A stretch of DNA of 64,000 bases, taken from NCBI GenBank assembly GCA_023664625.1, contig JAMPFD010000012.1, positions 21,291 to 85,290 on the forward strand, read 5' to 3'. The notes under the pieces are model-generated. The model searched no databases and was not told the DNA's origin. It worked only from the letters and a program-made list of their open reading frames with translations. Positions within the stretch are counted from its first letter, which is position 1. Every line of letters begins with the position of its first letter. Origin of the DNA: Bacillota bacterium (GTDB taxonomy: Bacteria > Bacteroidota > Bacteroidia > Bacteroidales > Bacteroidaceae). Made by a program: the position numbers and the translations under genes. Shown one piece after another: positions 37,218 through 46,159 of the stretch.

Positions 37218-38531
37218 TTATTTATTTGTTAGCTCTGCAAATTTTGATTCAAAGTCATTAGAGCGAATATATCCAATCATCCTCCTATTGATAGGTGATT
37301 CCACGACAAGTCCCAATTCTACAAGGTGCTGCAAGTCTGCACGGGCGGTCTTCACTGTGATAGGGAAGCGAGTTGCCAATTCTTTGGCCGTCAACAATGT
37401 CTGAGGCTTGTCTGAATATATTCTTAAAATCTCAGCTTGGCGTTCGTTAATGTTAGAGAACCCTCTAAATCTGTAGAACTCCTGTTGTTCCTTGATTTTC
37501 TTTTGGAGATACATTTTCAAGTCCTCATACGCTTTTTTCATAGTATTTAGATTGAAATTGATAAAATATGACAAGTCCATCGTGTCGTTCTCCGTATAGA
37601 GGAATGCTTTCTCATATTGTGCCTTATTTTTATATATCACACGCGAAATAGAAAGATATTCAGTCAACAAATATCCTTTTTTCAAAAGATACCAATAAAC
37701 CAAAGAACGTGAAGCCCTGCCGTTGCCATCGACAAATGGATGAAAATAGGCCAACATAAAATGGATGATTATACCTTTAATAATCGGGTGAATGAATGGG
37801 GTATCATCGTCTGCGTTGGCAAAATCACATAATTCGGACAGCAAATTATTCAAGTCGCCAGCAGGAGGTGGAGTATGAACAATTTCTCCTGTAATATCAT
37901 TAATCACACATATTGTATTGTCTGTACGTAATGCGCCTTCCATGACAGGATTATCAAGAGTCTTGGTAGATATACAGCGATGGACCTCAAGCAGTCTTTC
38001 TATATTCAAGTCGTCTTTCTGATGCTCAACTAAATACCTTATTGTATTATAGTTATTAACAATCATCTGCTGACTTTTGTTTGTCGGTTTTGATTGTTTA
38101 CGCAACATTTCTTTTGCTATTTTACGTGTCGTTGATGCCCCCTCCATTTTGCTTGATGCTATGGCCTCCTCCATAATAGAGTTTATCAAGTAGTGCTGCT
38201 GGCTCTTTTCCGGTATGATACTGTCCGATCCGAGGTTTCCACCAAAGTTCAAGTCAAACTCATGCAATAACTGTTGCATTCTGCCTGTAATGGTGAAATG
38301 GAAATTCAGATTACCGAAACTGATATTTACACTATTGAAACTTCTCCGCAGTTTTACGGCATGCCACAATGCCTCCGGTGTTACTCCTTGAGGAGCATAA
38401 TATTTAATTTTGTCCCAATATAGATATTCATTATCTATTTTGTTGAATAAATCATTGAGATTGGGAGTATTAAGCAAGCTAATTGCTTCCTTGATATTTT
38501 TTTTCGGTTTTGAAGGAGGTGGTTCTATCAT
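37218..38531 (-). CDS. Fic-domain protein with inhibitory helix and C-terminal winged helix
   Basis: A 437-aa predicted AMP-transferase. The N-terminal Fic_N region carries the self-inhibitory motif SSKMEG (126-131), the [S/T]xxxE[G/N] helix of class II Fic proteins. The catalytic loop is HPFVDGNGRASR (264-275), complete with His, Asp, Asn and both Arg. The C-terminus (about 370-437) is a winged helix (LTAKELATRFPITVKTARA), suggesting DNA binding or autoregulation. It is inserted between the S and R genes of a type I system, a recurrent arrangement whose benefit is unclear. It has its own promoter at 38635. Confidence 0.92.
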   Translation of the reverse strand: MIEPPPSKPKKNIKEAISLLNTPNLNDLFNKIDNEYLYWDKIKYYAPQGVTPEALWHAVKLRRSFNSVNISFGNLNFHFTITGRMQQLLHEFDLNFGGNLGSDSIIPEKSQQHYLINSIMEEAIASSKMEGASTTRKIAKEMLRKQSKPTNKSQQMIVNNYNTIRYLVEHQKDDLNIERLLEVHRCISTKTLDNPVMEGALRTDNTICVINDITGEIVHTPPPAGDLNNLLSELCDFANADDDTPFIHPIIKGIIIHFMLAYFHPFVDGNGRASRSLVYWYLLKKGYLLTEYLSISRVIYKNKAQYEKAFLYTENDTMDLSYFINFNLNTMKKAYEDLKMYLQKKIKEQQEFYRFRGFSNINERQAEILRIYSDKPQTLLTAKELATRFPITVKTARADLQHLVELGLVVESPINRRMIGYIRSNDFESKFAELTNK

Positions 38532-38634
38532 GGTTGTTAATGTTTAACGTGAATTCTATGGCTTTAATTTATAGACATTCCTTGTAATTAAAAGCGTTTT
38601 TTTGATTCATAGAACTTGCCACATATTTATAGTG

Positions 38635-38642
38635 CAAAGATA
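38635..38642 (-). promoter_or_regulatory. Promoter -7 box for fic (and hsdR)
   Basis: The minus strand reads TATCTTTG, matching TAnnTTTG, 104 bp upstream of the fic ATG. It lies between the AlbA_2 relic and fic, so fic-hsdR can be expressed without hsdM/hsdS. Confidence 0.55.
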
Positions 38643-38744
38643 ACAAAAAAGTACCAAATATGAGGAAAATTTCCTTTATTTCCCATTAAAGTTTTTCATT
38701 TATCGTAAAATAATCCGCGGGCATATCAGAAGTTATGCTTTTAA

Positions 38745-38935
38745 GTCCTGCCATTATCTGTTTCTACGGTAGCATGAGCATTTATGTTCAAGATATTCAA
38801 TATCATCAGCAAGACCTTTTACAGGGCGTTTCGCCACTCCGTTTTCTTTTTCTACACCAACAAGGATATATCCACCACCGGTATTCTCCAAGTCGGTGGT
38901 AAAGGAACAGATGGTGTGATATTTCATCTTCGGTT
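38745..38935 (-). pseudogene. Relic of a second AlbA_2 (COG2865) gene with internal deletion
   Basis: The minus strand reads KYHTICSFTTDLENTGGG, then YILVGVEKENGVAKRPVKGL. At DNA level this is about 96% identical to the intact copy near 40500-40640. It then jumps in another frame to NAHATVETDNGRT, which matches APAVIETDDGRTYF of the C-terminal fragment at about 39510-39560. So the relic has lost roughly 300 codons in the middle and both ends. Confidence 0.8.
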
Positions 38936-38949
38936 ATTTTTTTTCTGCC

Positions 38950-39105
38950 TCATATTGTTTACGCAAGAAAGAGCGTAAATCATCGTAAAGAAGCACATCG
39001 CGGATGTCGCAGATAATATTATCTCCATGAATATAATCGTACCCCTGTTCCTTGAACAGTTCGATAAAAGCCTGCTCTAATTGTGCATTCGTTGAATGCT
39101 GTCAT
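38950..39105 (-). pseudogene. Relic of the 5' end of a divergent hsdR allele
   Basis: ATG at 39105 is out of frame with the homologous part, which reads AQLEQAFIELFKEQGYDYIH, then GDNIICDIRDVLLYDDLRSF and LRKQYEA. This aligns with residues 7-52 of the intact HsdR (QLEQVFVELFKEQGYDYVHG...) at roughly 80% identity. Homology ends abruptly at about 38953, where the AlbA_2 relic begins. It is too diverged from the resident gene to be a recent copy. Confidence 0.82.
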
Positions 39106-39110
39106 AGCTG

Positions 39111-40723
39111 TTATTCTTCAAATAATTTACGGCCTTTTTCTGTAAGTTTGTATGCTTGTTTAGAACTTCTCGGTTTGTCCGGATCTGTCATTGTTATAAA
39201 TCCCAGTTCTATCAGTGGATTCAGCATTTTTCTTCTCATCGTGATTATATCTGTATAACCAATAGATTCTGATATTGCTTTTATTGTAGTCGCATTAATA
39301 TGTAGCAGTTCGAATATATCAATCACTGCCATACATAATACCTCTTTGTTTATTTTCTTTTTTGACTTATCCCAGACTTTTACTCTTATCTGTAAAAGTA
39401 TCTGTAAAAGTCTGTTTTCTAATTCATCGTTGTCTTTATCTTCAGCAGCTGAGGCTGAGTTCTCCACCATATCCTCACGACAAGGTATCGTTATGAGGAA
39501 ATAGGTCCTGCCGTCATCTGTTTCTATGACAGCAGGTGCATTTCCATTTCGTTCAAGATGCTTCTGAATGGTCGGGATCCCTGTTGAACGTCCCTCTGTC
39601 AGATCGAGTTCCTTAAGGAAATCACCAAGTCGGCGATTGCGGTAGCGGCGTGCTTTCAGTTTTCTTGCAGCTTTAATCGCCTCGGTACTGATGGAACGGT
39701 CTGGACCGGCGAAACTCAGTATGTCTATATGGGTTGGCTCTATAGTTATTTCCACCGGCTCACGCTCCTGATAATCACGATGATACAGAGCATTGACAAC
39801 GGCTTCTTTCAATGCCTGATAAGGATAATTATATACTTTTATCGACTTTTCCGAATCTGAGGGTTTGGATATCCGTTGCTTTATAACATTTGTCCGAAGG
39901 TAAGACAAGGTTTCGTTTATCATCTTCGGCACCGGACCGATAATCTTCGTAGCCTCTATCATCACATCGGGATTCTCAATGCTTCCTTCTGGAAAATGCA
40001 CAATATCAACTTGTGTAACAGGGAAGAACTTCTCAGGATGGTCACAAAACATCATTGCCGCAACATTCTTTATAATACGTTTTTCTGTCGGTCCGACAAG
40101 TAAGTCCATCTCGTCAAGTATTTCCAATAACGACTTTTTACCAAACTCTTCAACAAGTTTGCTGCCTATATTCTTCAAATGCTCGTATACCCTGATTCCC
40201 GAAATATCATTCAGTGTGATGGCCTCGTTTCCTCTGTCGTCAAACGGCACACGGTTGGCAAGTTCACGCACCTCATCCAATATTTCGCCTTTGGCCTCAA
40301 TCGTGGAAGATTTGCTTCTCACATAAAATTTCGGCACCGATTTCTTTGCCACAACACTTTCCATAACAGAATATGGTCTGTTTATTCCTGTCGGAACCCA
40401 TATCACCAATATCGTCTTGTCGTCTATTTCTTCAGGAGTTTACACAAATATGCCGGCTCAATCTTTGCATCATAGCCTACCATATCTTTCAATATCCTGT
40501 CTATCGTTTCCTCCGCAAGACCTTTTACGGGGCGTTTCGCCACTCCGTTTTCTTCTTCTACACCAACAAGGATATATCCACCACCGGTATTCTCCAAGTC
40601 GGTGGCAAAGGCACAGATGGTGTGATAAATCTTATCAGGATTCCAACTTGCCTTAAACTCGATGCGGTTCGACTCAACCTTTCTTTTGTTGAGCAGGTCT
40701 TCTATGTTGATAGGTAGTGCCAT
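39111..40723 (-). pseudogene. AlbA_2 / COG2865 gene split by a frameshift
   Basis: The 5' part (40723-40424) encodes an AlbA_2/Schlafen-type domain: RIEFKASWNPDKIYHTICAF, then GGGYILVGVEEENG. Its frame closes after AYLCKLLKK. The 3' part continues in the -1 frame with PEEIDDKTILVIWVPTGINR, a GHKL-like region (ALKEAVVNALYHRDYQ) and a C-terminal winged helix ending at 39111. A single-base loss near 40430-40440 explains it. No convincing slippery heptamer is seen, so programmed frameshifting is unlikely. Such proteins accompany type I systems. It starts 7 bp after hsdS. Confidence 0.78.
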
Positions 40724-40729
40724 ATTTTT

Positions 40730-41875
40730 TTAACTTGATAATCGAGATTGAATTACATAAAGCATTTCTTGCAATTTCAAACTCTCGGCTGAATATGCAA
40801 TCTTGGTTTTTAACAACACTGCAAAATGTTTAAAACAAGTAGGGGGCGCAAGTATAATTGGCTGATTGCAAATTACATCTTGGCTCAAATTTTCTTGTGC
40901 CCCACCGTTTGCAAAGCGTTTGATTTCTTCTTGTTTGAACAGACAATGGAAATACAGATATGCCGCTTCTTCAAATGAGTTTGTAAGCATATTGCAACAA
41001 GCCTGATTTGTTGTAGTATCACATGCCAAATATGCAACCTGTGATGCTGTGGCTCCATACATGGCCATAACCACAGTGCCACTTGGAATTATTTTAGCGG
41101 AACTCTCATTTAAGCCATCCTCACTGATATATTCTTCTGTTTCAAATATAATGTTGTTTGCTACTTCTCCAGATTTCAGCCATCGGTATTGAGGTTTACT
41201 CCAATATTTTGCATTAGAGCGACTTGGAGTTCCTCCTGATTTTGTTTCTTTACAAAACTCACCTATTGTTCCCATTCGCCATCCATCTGGCAAATGTTCC
41301 ATATCAATATCATCCACAAACATTTTGCGGTAGATGGTTTGGGCGGTGGATTCAAGGGTCGCAATTAGGCGGCGGTTGTTTTCAATCCGTTGCTCTATGG
41401 CTTGATATTCGGCTACAATCTTTTGCTGCTCTTCGATAGATGGCACAGGAAGCATGACTTCGCACATTTCTTCCCATTCAAAAACCTCACGGGCCGAACC
41501 ATGAGATTTAAAACGAGCGTAACGATCAAATTCTGGACGTCTAAACCACATCATCAGATATTCGGGAAGTAATCTATCTTCGTTATGAACTTCAAAAACC
41601 ACATAAGCCTGAGATATAATACACGGTTCTTCCTCCTCGTATAAGGCTACGGTTATCTTATCGCCATTACGAGAAGTTACCGGAACATAGCCGAATTGAT
41701 GAGGCTTGACTATCTTGTAGTTCGACATATCCGTGCCAATAGTGTTCGCTATTGACGGTATGAATTGCTTGGCTATACTCAGCCCAAGCAATTTCTCCAC
41801 AGCAAGGTCTTTGTTGCGCACGTCCACTTGCCGTATGTAATCGCCAAGTCGTTTATATGTATCTTTATTTTTCAT
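40730..41875 (-). CDS. hsdS: Type I restriction-modification specificity subunit
   Basis: A 381-aa subunit that sets the DNA target of the HsdRMS complex. It has two target-recognition domains (about 1-165 and 205-350), each followed by a conserved coiled-coil region (IEEQQKIVAEYQAIEQRIEN for the first). The start is ATG at 41875 (MKNKDTYKRLGDYIRQ), overlapping the DUF1016 stop by 11 bp. The open frame further upstream lies inside the DUF1016 gene and is not HsdS. No invertible repeats, silent hsdS cassettes or recombinase are visible, so there is no sign of phase variation here. Confidence 0.92.
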   Translation of the reverse strand: MKNKDTYKRLGDYIRQVDVRNKDLAVEKLLGLSIAKQFIPSIANTIGTDMSNYKIVKPHQFGYVPVTSRNGDKITVALYEEEEPCIISQAYVVFEVHNEDRLLPEYLMMWFRRPEFDRYARFKSHGSAREVFEWEEMCEVMLPVPSIEEQQKIVAEYQAIEQRIENNRRLIATLESTAQTIYRKMFVDDIDMEHLPDGWRMGTIGEFCKETKSGGTPSRSNAKYWSKPQYRWLKSGEVANNIIFETEEYISEDGLNESSAKIIPSGTVVMAMYGATASQVAYLACDTTTNQACCNMLTNSFEEAAYLYFHCLFKQEEIKRFANGGAQENLSQDVICNQPIILAPPTCFKHFAVLLKTKIAYSAESLKLQEMLYVIQSRLSS

Positions 41876-42941
41876 CCTTATTCTTATGTTGCAGATAGAA
41901 GATTGCTTTCTGCCGCTCAATTTCAGCCCTGAGTTGTTCGGTGGTCGGCATATAGGCCATATATTTGGCGGCAAAAAGATGGTCGTTGTCATGAAGCACG
42001 GAATAGCGGGCAATGTCTTCATCGGTATCGTCACAAAGCACAATGCCTATAGTTGGGTTATCACCTTCGGTGCGTTTCAGCTCATCATACATCCGTACAT
42101 ACATATCCATCTGCCCGACATCCTGATGCGTTATTTTTGATGTTTTAAGGTCTATCAGTACGAATGACTTCAGGAAATAGTTGTAAAAGACAAGGTCTAT
42201 ATAATAGTCTTGCTTCTCTGTGTGGATATGCTGCTGACGGGCAACGAAGGCAAAACCTTTGCCCATTTCGAGCAGGAACTTTTCAAGGTTGTTGATAATC
42301 GACTGTTCCAATTCTGTTTCGCGAAACGAACTGTCTGCGGTAAATCCCAGAAACTCGCCTATGACAGGGTTCTTGATAAACCCGATGGGGTCAGGAGTCT
42401 GGAGTGGAGCTGTGAGTTTCAGCATTTCTTTTTCAACAAGGTCTTTGCGCTGCGCTGCGAGCAGCCGATGGTAGTATTGTGAACTGATGTTGCGTTGCAA
42501 GGTACGGACACTCCAGTTTTGTTCTGCGGCTTCTTGCTCATACCATTGTCTGGCATCAGGGTTAAGTTCCTGAAGCAGTGTGCGGTAGTGAGTCCATGAG
42601 AGCAGTTGTGGAGATTTTCCACTCACTGAGTGGAAAATCTCAGGAAACAGTTTATAGAACTGAGTGAAGCTATACAGATTGGTCTTTGTAAACCCTTTGC
42701 CATATTGGGCGGTCAGGAGTTTGGAGAGCCATTTTATCAGTTGAAGACCATATATGGCACGGTCCTCTCCCTTTAACTCTTCTTCTGCTATAAGTTTGCC
42801 GATGAGCCAATTTCTGCGTACAAGCGTTTCGTTTATCTGACGATAAGCGGTTGAACGAGCTTGTTCAACAATCGTTGAGGTCTGCTCATAAATGTTTTGG
42901 AAATCATGATTTCCGTTTATTTCTTTAGATGTTGATTTCAT
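41865..42941 (-). CDS. DUF1016 / YhcG-type PD-(D/E)xK nuclease
   Basis: About 358 aa. An N-terminal DUF1016 helical domain (about 10-170, with GYGKGFTKTNLYSFTQFY-like text) precedes a PD-(D/E)xK nuclease core, YYIDLVFYN...FVLIDLK (D248, D264, K266), with the downstream GQMDMYVRMYDE helix. The start is ATG at 42941, overlapping the hsdM 3' end by 17 bp. Such nucleases often sit inside type I loci, and their role in defence is not settled. A 5' relic of a second DUF1016 gene is at 44820-44944. Confidence 0.88.
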   Translation of the reverse strand: MKSTSKEINGNHDFQNIYEQTSTIVEQARSTAYRQINETLVRRNWLIGKLIAEEELKGEDRAIYGLQLIKWLSKLLTAQYGKGFTKTNLYSFTQFYKLFPEIFHSVSGKSPQLLSWTHYRTLLQELNPDARQWYEQEAAEQNWSVRTLQRNISSQYYHRLLAAQRKDLVEKEMLKLTAPLQTPDPIGFIKNPVIGEFLGFTADSSFRETELEQSIINNLEKFLLEMGKGFAFVARQQHIHTEKQDYYIDLVFYNYFLKSFVLIDLKTSKITHQDVGQMDMYVRMYDELKRTEGDNPTIGIVLCDDTDEDIARYSVLHDNDHLFAAKYMAYMPTTEQLRAEIERQKAIFYLQHKNKDEK

Positions 42942-44508
42942 AGCCAAGGGATTTAAATACATTCATCACTGCGGCACGACTTTCCGCCTCCTGCCGAAGA
43001 ATGTCGGCAAGTTCGGCTTGAAGCTCTTTCATGCGTGTGTCGTAATCAACTGTCTCATCGCGGTTTATGAACTCGATGTATTTGCTTGGCACAAGTGAGA
43101 AACCTTTCTTCTCAATCTCCGGCAATGATGCCGAATAGCAGAACTCAGGAACATCAGAATATGTATCCGTGTGCCCCTCACGCTGCCAGGTATGATAAGT
43201 GTCAGCGACCTTTCGTATGTCTTCATCCGTAAAGCGGACATACTTCTTTTCAAACGGTTCGCCCATCTGACGCATATCAATGAAAAGTATTTCCTTTTCA
43301 CGGTCGCGGTAGTGGATTTCTTCGCCGTTACGATTTATGACACGTGCCTTTTTGTTGGCGTTGAGAATCCAAAGCGTTACAGAAATATCTGTAGAGTAGA
43401 AAAGATTCCGGGGTAGAATGACAATGGCCTCCACCAGCCCGCGCTCAATCATCTTGCGGCGGATTGCACCCTCGGTGCCGTCTGCACTCAAAGCTCCGTT
43501 GGCAAGGATGAAGCCGGCAACGCCATTACATGAGAGTTTACTGACCATGTTGAGAATCCAGCCGTAGTTGGCGTTGGATGTGGGAGGAGTGTCGAAGCCA
43601 TTCCATCGAGGGTCGTCGGTCAGCTGATTCTCCTCTCGCCAGGCTTTCTGATTGAACGGCGGATTAGCCATGATGAAGTCGGCTTTCAGCTCCTTGTGAC
43701 GGTCGTCGGTGAAAGTGTTGGCGGCATAATCTCCGAGATTGGCGGCAATGCCACGGATGGCGAGGTTCATCTTTGCCAGCTTGTAGGTGGTCTTTGTGTA
43801 TTCCTGTCCATAAACCGAAACCATGCGGCGGTTGCCATGATGACTTTCCACAAACTTCATGGACTGTACGAACATACCGCCCGAGCCGCAGCAAGGGTCG
43901 TAGATGATGCCCTCGTATGGCTCAATCATTTCGGCAATAAGATTGACGATAGTCTTGGGCGTATAGAACTCGCCCTTACCTTTGCCCTCCTTGATGGCGA
44001 ATTTAGAGAGAAAATATTCATACACACGACCAATGATGTCGTTTTCCTTGTCGTTTTCAAGTATCGAGTCGAAGCCGTCAATCTTGTCAAGAAGCGAACC
44101 GAGCTTTTCTGCTTCGATGCCGAGCGAACTGTAATAGTTGTTGGGCAGCGCGCCACGCAGTGACTTGTTCTCCTTTTCAATATCGGCAAGAGCCTTGTCT
44201 ACTATCGAGGCAAGATTTTGTTGTTTGGCGTTCTCTTTGAGGTATGACCAACGGGAAGTTTCCGGCAGATAGAACACATTCTTTGCCGCATAGAAAGCCA
44301 CGTTATCAACAAACGCCTCCTGTCCGGCAGTGATTATTTCCCGGCGACGTTTTTCAAAATGAAACCCGGCGTATTTCAAAAATATAAGCGAAAGAACAAC
44401 GTGCTTGTACTCGCCCGGCTCGATAGAACCGCGCAGAGCATCGCATGCCTTCCACAACACCTCTTCCATCGGGAGGTTATCTTTCTTATTTGAAGTTTTC
44501 TTTGCCAT
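42925..44508 (-). CDS. hsdM: Type I restriction-modification methyltransferase subunit
   Basis: About 527 aa, N6-adenine methylase. The N-terminal helical HsdM domain (about 10-140) precedes the SAM motif DPCCGSGGMF (about 204-213) and catalytic motif IV NPPF (282-285), the adenine-methylase form. It methylates the HsdS target to protect host DNA. The start is ATG at 44508. TTG at 44514 is also open. Only 13 bp separate the start from MITE-like copy 3, so the element forms its immediate leader and any promoter must lie in or beyond it. Confidence 0.93.
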   Translation of the reverse strand: MAKKTSNKKDNLPMEEVLWKACDALRGSIEPGEYKHVVLSLIFLKYAGFHFEKRRREIITAGQEAFVDNVAFYAAKNVFYLPETSRWSYLKENAKQQNLASIVDKALADIEKENKSLRGALPNNYYSSLGIEAEKLGSLLDKIDGFDSILENDKENDIIGRVYEYFLSKFAIKEGKGKGEFYTPKTIVNLIAEMIEPYEGIIYDPCCGSGGMFVQSMKFVESHHGNRRMVSVYGQEYTKTTYKLAKMNLAIRGIAANLGDYAANTFTDDRHKELKADFIMANPPFNQKAWREENQLTDDPRWNGFDTPPTSNANYGWILNMVSKLSCNGVAGFILANGALSADGTEGAIRRKMIERGLVEAIVILPRNLFYSTDISVTLWILNANKKARVINRNGEEIHYRDREKEILFIDMRQMGEPFEKKYVRFTDEDIRKVADTYHTWQREGHTDTYSDVPEFCYSASLPEIEKKGFSLVPSKYIEFINRDETVDYDTRMKELQAELADILRQEAESRAAVMNVFKSLGYEINI

Positions 44509-44521
44509 AATCAATCATTAT

Positions 44522-44698
44522 TAAGTAACTATTGATAATTTTTTATAATATAATGTTTTCTCACTAAACCTTGTTCTTTTCTATCAGTTAGTGCTTGTCA
44601 CTCAGTCACAATGCCCACATTTCTCCTTCGGTTCCGTACACTAACCGCCTAAAAAATAACTGCGTTTTTAGTATAAATTAATTTCCAACAGTTACTTA
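44522..44698. mobile_element. MITE-like element, copy 3 (about 177 bp)
   Basis: Ends TAAGTAACTATTGATAAT and CCAACAGTTACTTA are the same as in copy 2. The interior is near identical to copy 2 except for the missing 78-base section. An internal stem pairs GTTAGTG with CACTAAC. Its right end supplies the TAA stop of the chimeric XRE relic at 44692. Its left end lies 13 bp from the hsdM start codon. No target duplication was seen. Confidence 0.83.
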
Positions 44699-44944
44699 CC
44701 GCCATTTATCAGTTGGCGAGGGTCTACTTTTAAAAGTCCTGCAATTTTCACAAGCATATCAAGGGATGGTTGCATTTTATTGGAACACCATCGGGAAACA
44801 GTTGCCTCGTTTTTCCCAATGAGCCGTGCCAATGGCAGAACATACAGTTGTTGCAACCACAGCCCTTGCCCTGTCAATAACTGTGACAGCCTGTCGCAGA
44901 ATTGCGTCATACTCGGGTTCTTGGATTTGTGTAATATCCGTCAT
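44692..44944 (-). pseudogene. Scar: DUF1016 5' end joined to XRE 3' end
   Basis: ATG at 44944, 4 bp after the upstream XRE gene, reads MTDITQIQEPEYDAILRQAV then TVIDRARAVVATTVCSAIG, a typical DUF1016 N-terminus. Homology stops near 44830. From there another frame reads LARLIGKNEATVSRWCSNKM then QPSLDMLVKIAGLLKVD, the helix-turn-helix and tail of an XRE regulator closely like the next gene. The frame closes with TAA inside MITE copy 3. Neither half is complete. A 72-aa open frame covering part of it (44910-44692) begins with out-of-frame DUF1016 DNA. Confidence 0.75.
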
Positions 44945-44948
44945 AGCA

Positions 44949-45149
44949 TTAATCTTTCCCCGTTATAAGTTCTCGCTTGTCAATATCAAGCAACGTTGCA
45001 ATCTTATCTAATGTGTATAAGTCTGGTTGGGACACATTAGTACACCATTTGCTTACAGTAGCCGGATTTTTACCTAATTCCTCAGCAAGCCACTTGGCTG
45101 TTCGTTTCTTTTCAACAAGTACGATTTTTATGCGATTTAGATCTTTCAT
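44949..45149 (-). CDS. Small XRE-family DNA-binding regulator
   Basis: A 66-aa protein that is nearly all helix-turn-helix: AKWLAEELGKNPATVSKWCT then DKIATLLDIDKRELI. ATG at 45149 is chosen (MKDLNRIKIVL). TTG two codons earlier is also open. It heads the minus-strand defence unit, so it is a likely autoregulator of the restriction genes, as C proteins and XRE proteins often are. After the MITE insertion its coupling to hsdM may have changed. That is inference. Confidence 0.8.
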   Translation of the reverse strand: MKDLNRIKIVLVEKKRTAKWLAEELGKNPATVSKWCTNVSQPDLYTLDKIATLLDIDKRELITGKD

Positions 45150-45377
45150 TCGCAATATTATTTAATTTGAACGCAAAAATACAGAAAATAATCGAAAAGA
45201 AAGAATAACACATGAAAAGATTATCCGATATTGCACAATTTTTCATGTTCTGTGGTTTCAGAAGGTTAAAAGCGTTAAATCTTAGTGTTTCTCATTTCCC
45301 ATAAAATATATTCACTTTTCTGTCGTTAAACACACAAATGCTTATCACACAGTAAGATATAAATTCAATGTTTGAAT

Positions 45378-45491
45378 ATGAAACTTACAATAGAGATTTA
45401 CTATGGGGGTATGGCTCTGTCATTGGTTTGCGGAGTGGCCGTTGGGAGCAAGAATTTCATCACGGGTTTTCTAATGTTCTATTTCTCGTAA
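45378..45491 (+). CDS. Possible 37-aa hydrophobic peptide
   Basis: ATG at 45378 opens MKLTIEIYYGGMALSLVCGV then AVGSKNFITGFLMFYFS. The composition fits a small membrane peptide with one or two glycine-rich helices. There is no clear ribosome-binding site or neighbour support. It could be a remnant or chance. Confidence 0.25.
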   Translation: MKLTIEIYYGGMALSLVCGVAVGSKNFITGFLMFYFS

Positions 45492-45619
45492 TAAGAAGAA
45501 AATGCGAAATGGACTCTTTTCTTTGCCGTTTTTCACTGAAAAATGTGTAAAAAAACGGCATTTTTCATGCCGAAAAGCCAGATTTTGCACAACAAATCAT
45601 TGCCTTTTACGGGATGAAA

Positions 45620-45672
45620 GATAACGGTTTGTATGATAAAAGGTAACGATTTGTCTGGTAAAACGTTACCTT
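45620..45672. repeat. 22-bp phased GGTAACG/CGTTACC boxes, cluster 3
   Basis: AGATAACGGTTTG, AAGGTAACGATTTG and ACGTTACCTTTTT put the TAAC/TTAC cores at 45622, 45644 and 45666, spaced 22 bp each. The boxes lie in the gap between the XRE gene and the MATE gene. Confidence 0.75.
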
Positions 45673-45679
45673 TTTGGGG

Positions 45680-46151
45680 CTCTTTTCATAGACAAGAAAG
45701 AATGGGTTTGTGTAAACTGTTGAATGACAGGCGGTTGGTAAAATTGGGAAATTTCGCGATTTTCAGAACTTTTTTGTTTGAATTTATTTTTACGCGATTC
45801 TCAGGCGGTGAAACGGCGGTGAGTTTTCTAATCGTGTCTTATATTGTTACATGCAAAGTATGAACAGGAAGGCCAATTGAAAAGTTTTGTTTCTTGTGAT
45901 GCAAGCATGGCAGGCGATTCAATTCTGGTTCAACTTGGATTCTGTATATTCAAACACGGGCTGCAATAACATTCCGCTGTCCTCTCCGGCTTGGAGCATG
46001 GCGTGAATAGTTGTATAGGACGGTGGCGGGTCCTGTTCAACCGGCAATGCAAAAACGAGAGAGGAGGCCTGAACCTCCTCAGAAATCCTGGATTCAAAAG
46101 CGAAGGGAAGGTCTTTTCCTGTGTTTTCTTGCACAGTTGCGGAAAAAGCAT
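45680..46151. other. Non-coding stretch upstream of the MATE gene
   Basis: Short open frames on both strands have no ribosome-binding site and no recognisable product. No repeat was noticed besides the phased boxes just before it. This gap is the left border of the defence island as read on the minus strand. Confidence 0.4.
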
Positions 46152-46159
46152 TAACTTTG
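46152..46159 (+). promoter_or_regulatory. Promoter -7 box for the MATE gene
   Basis: TAACTTTG matches TAnnTTTG. It lies 180 bp upstream of the ATG at 46340, which implies a long leader or a closer undetected promoter. Confidence 0.45.

Noticed and set aside
40730..41875. Phase-variable hsdS locus
   Set aside because: No second hsdS, inverted repeat pair or recombinase gene is visible within the window.
44522..44698. MITE-like copies as structured small RNAs
   Set aside because: Inverted ends, an internal deletion among copies and scattered positions fit a mobile element better. Not fully excluded.
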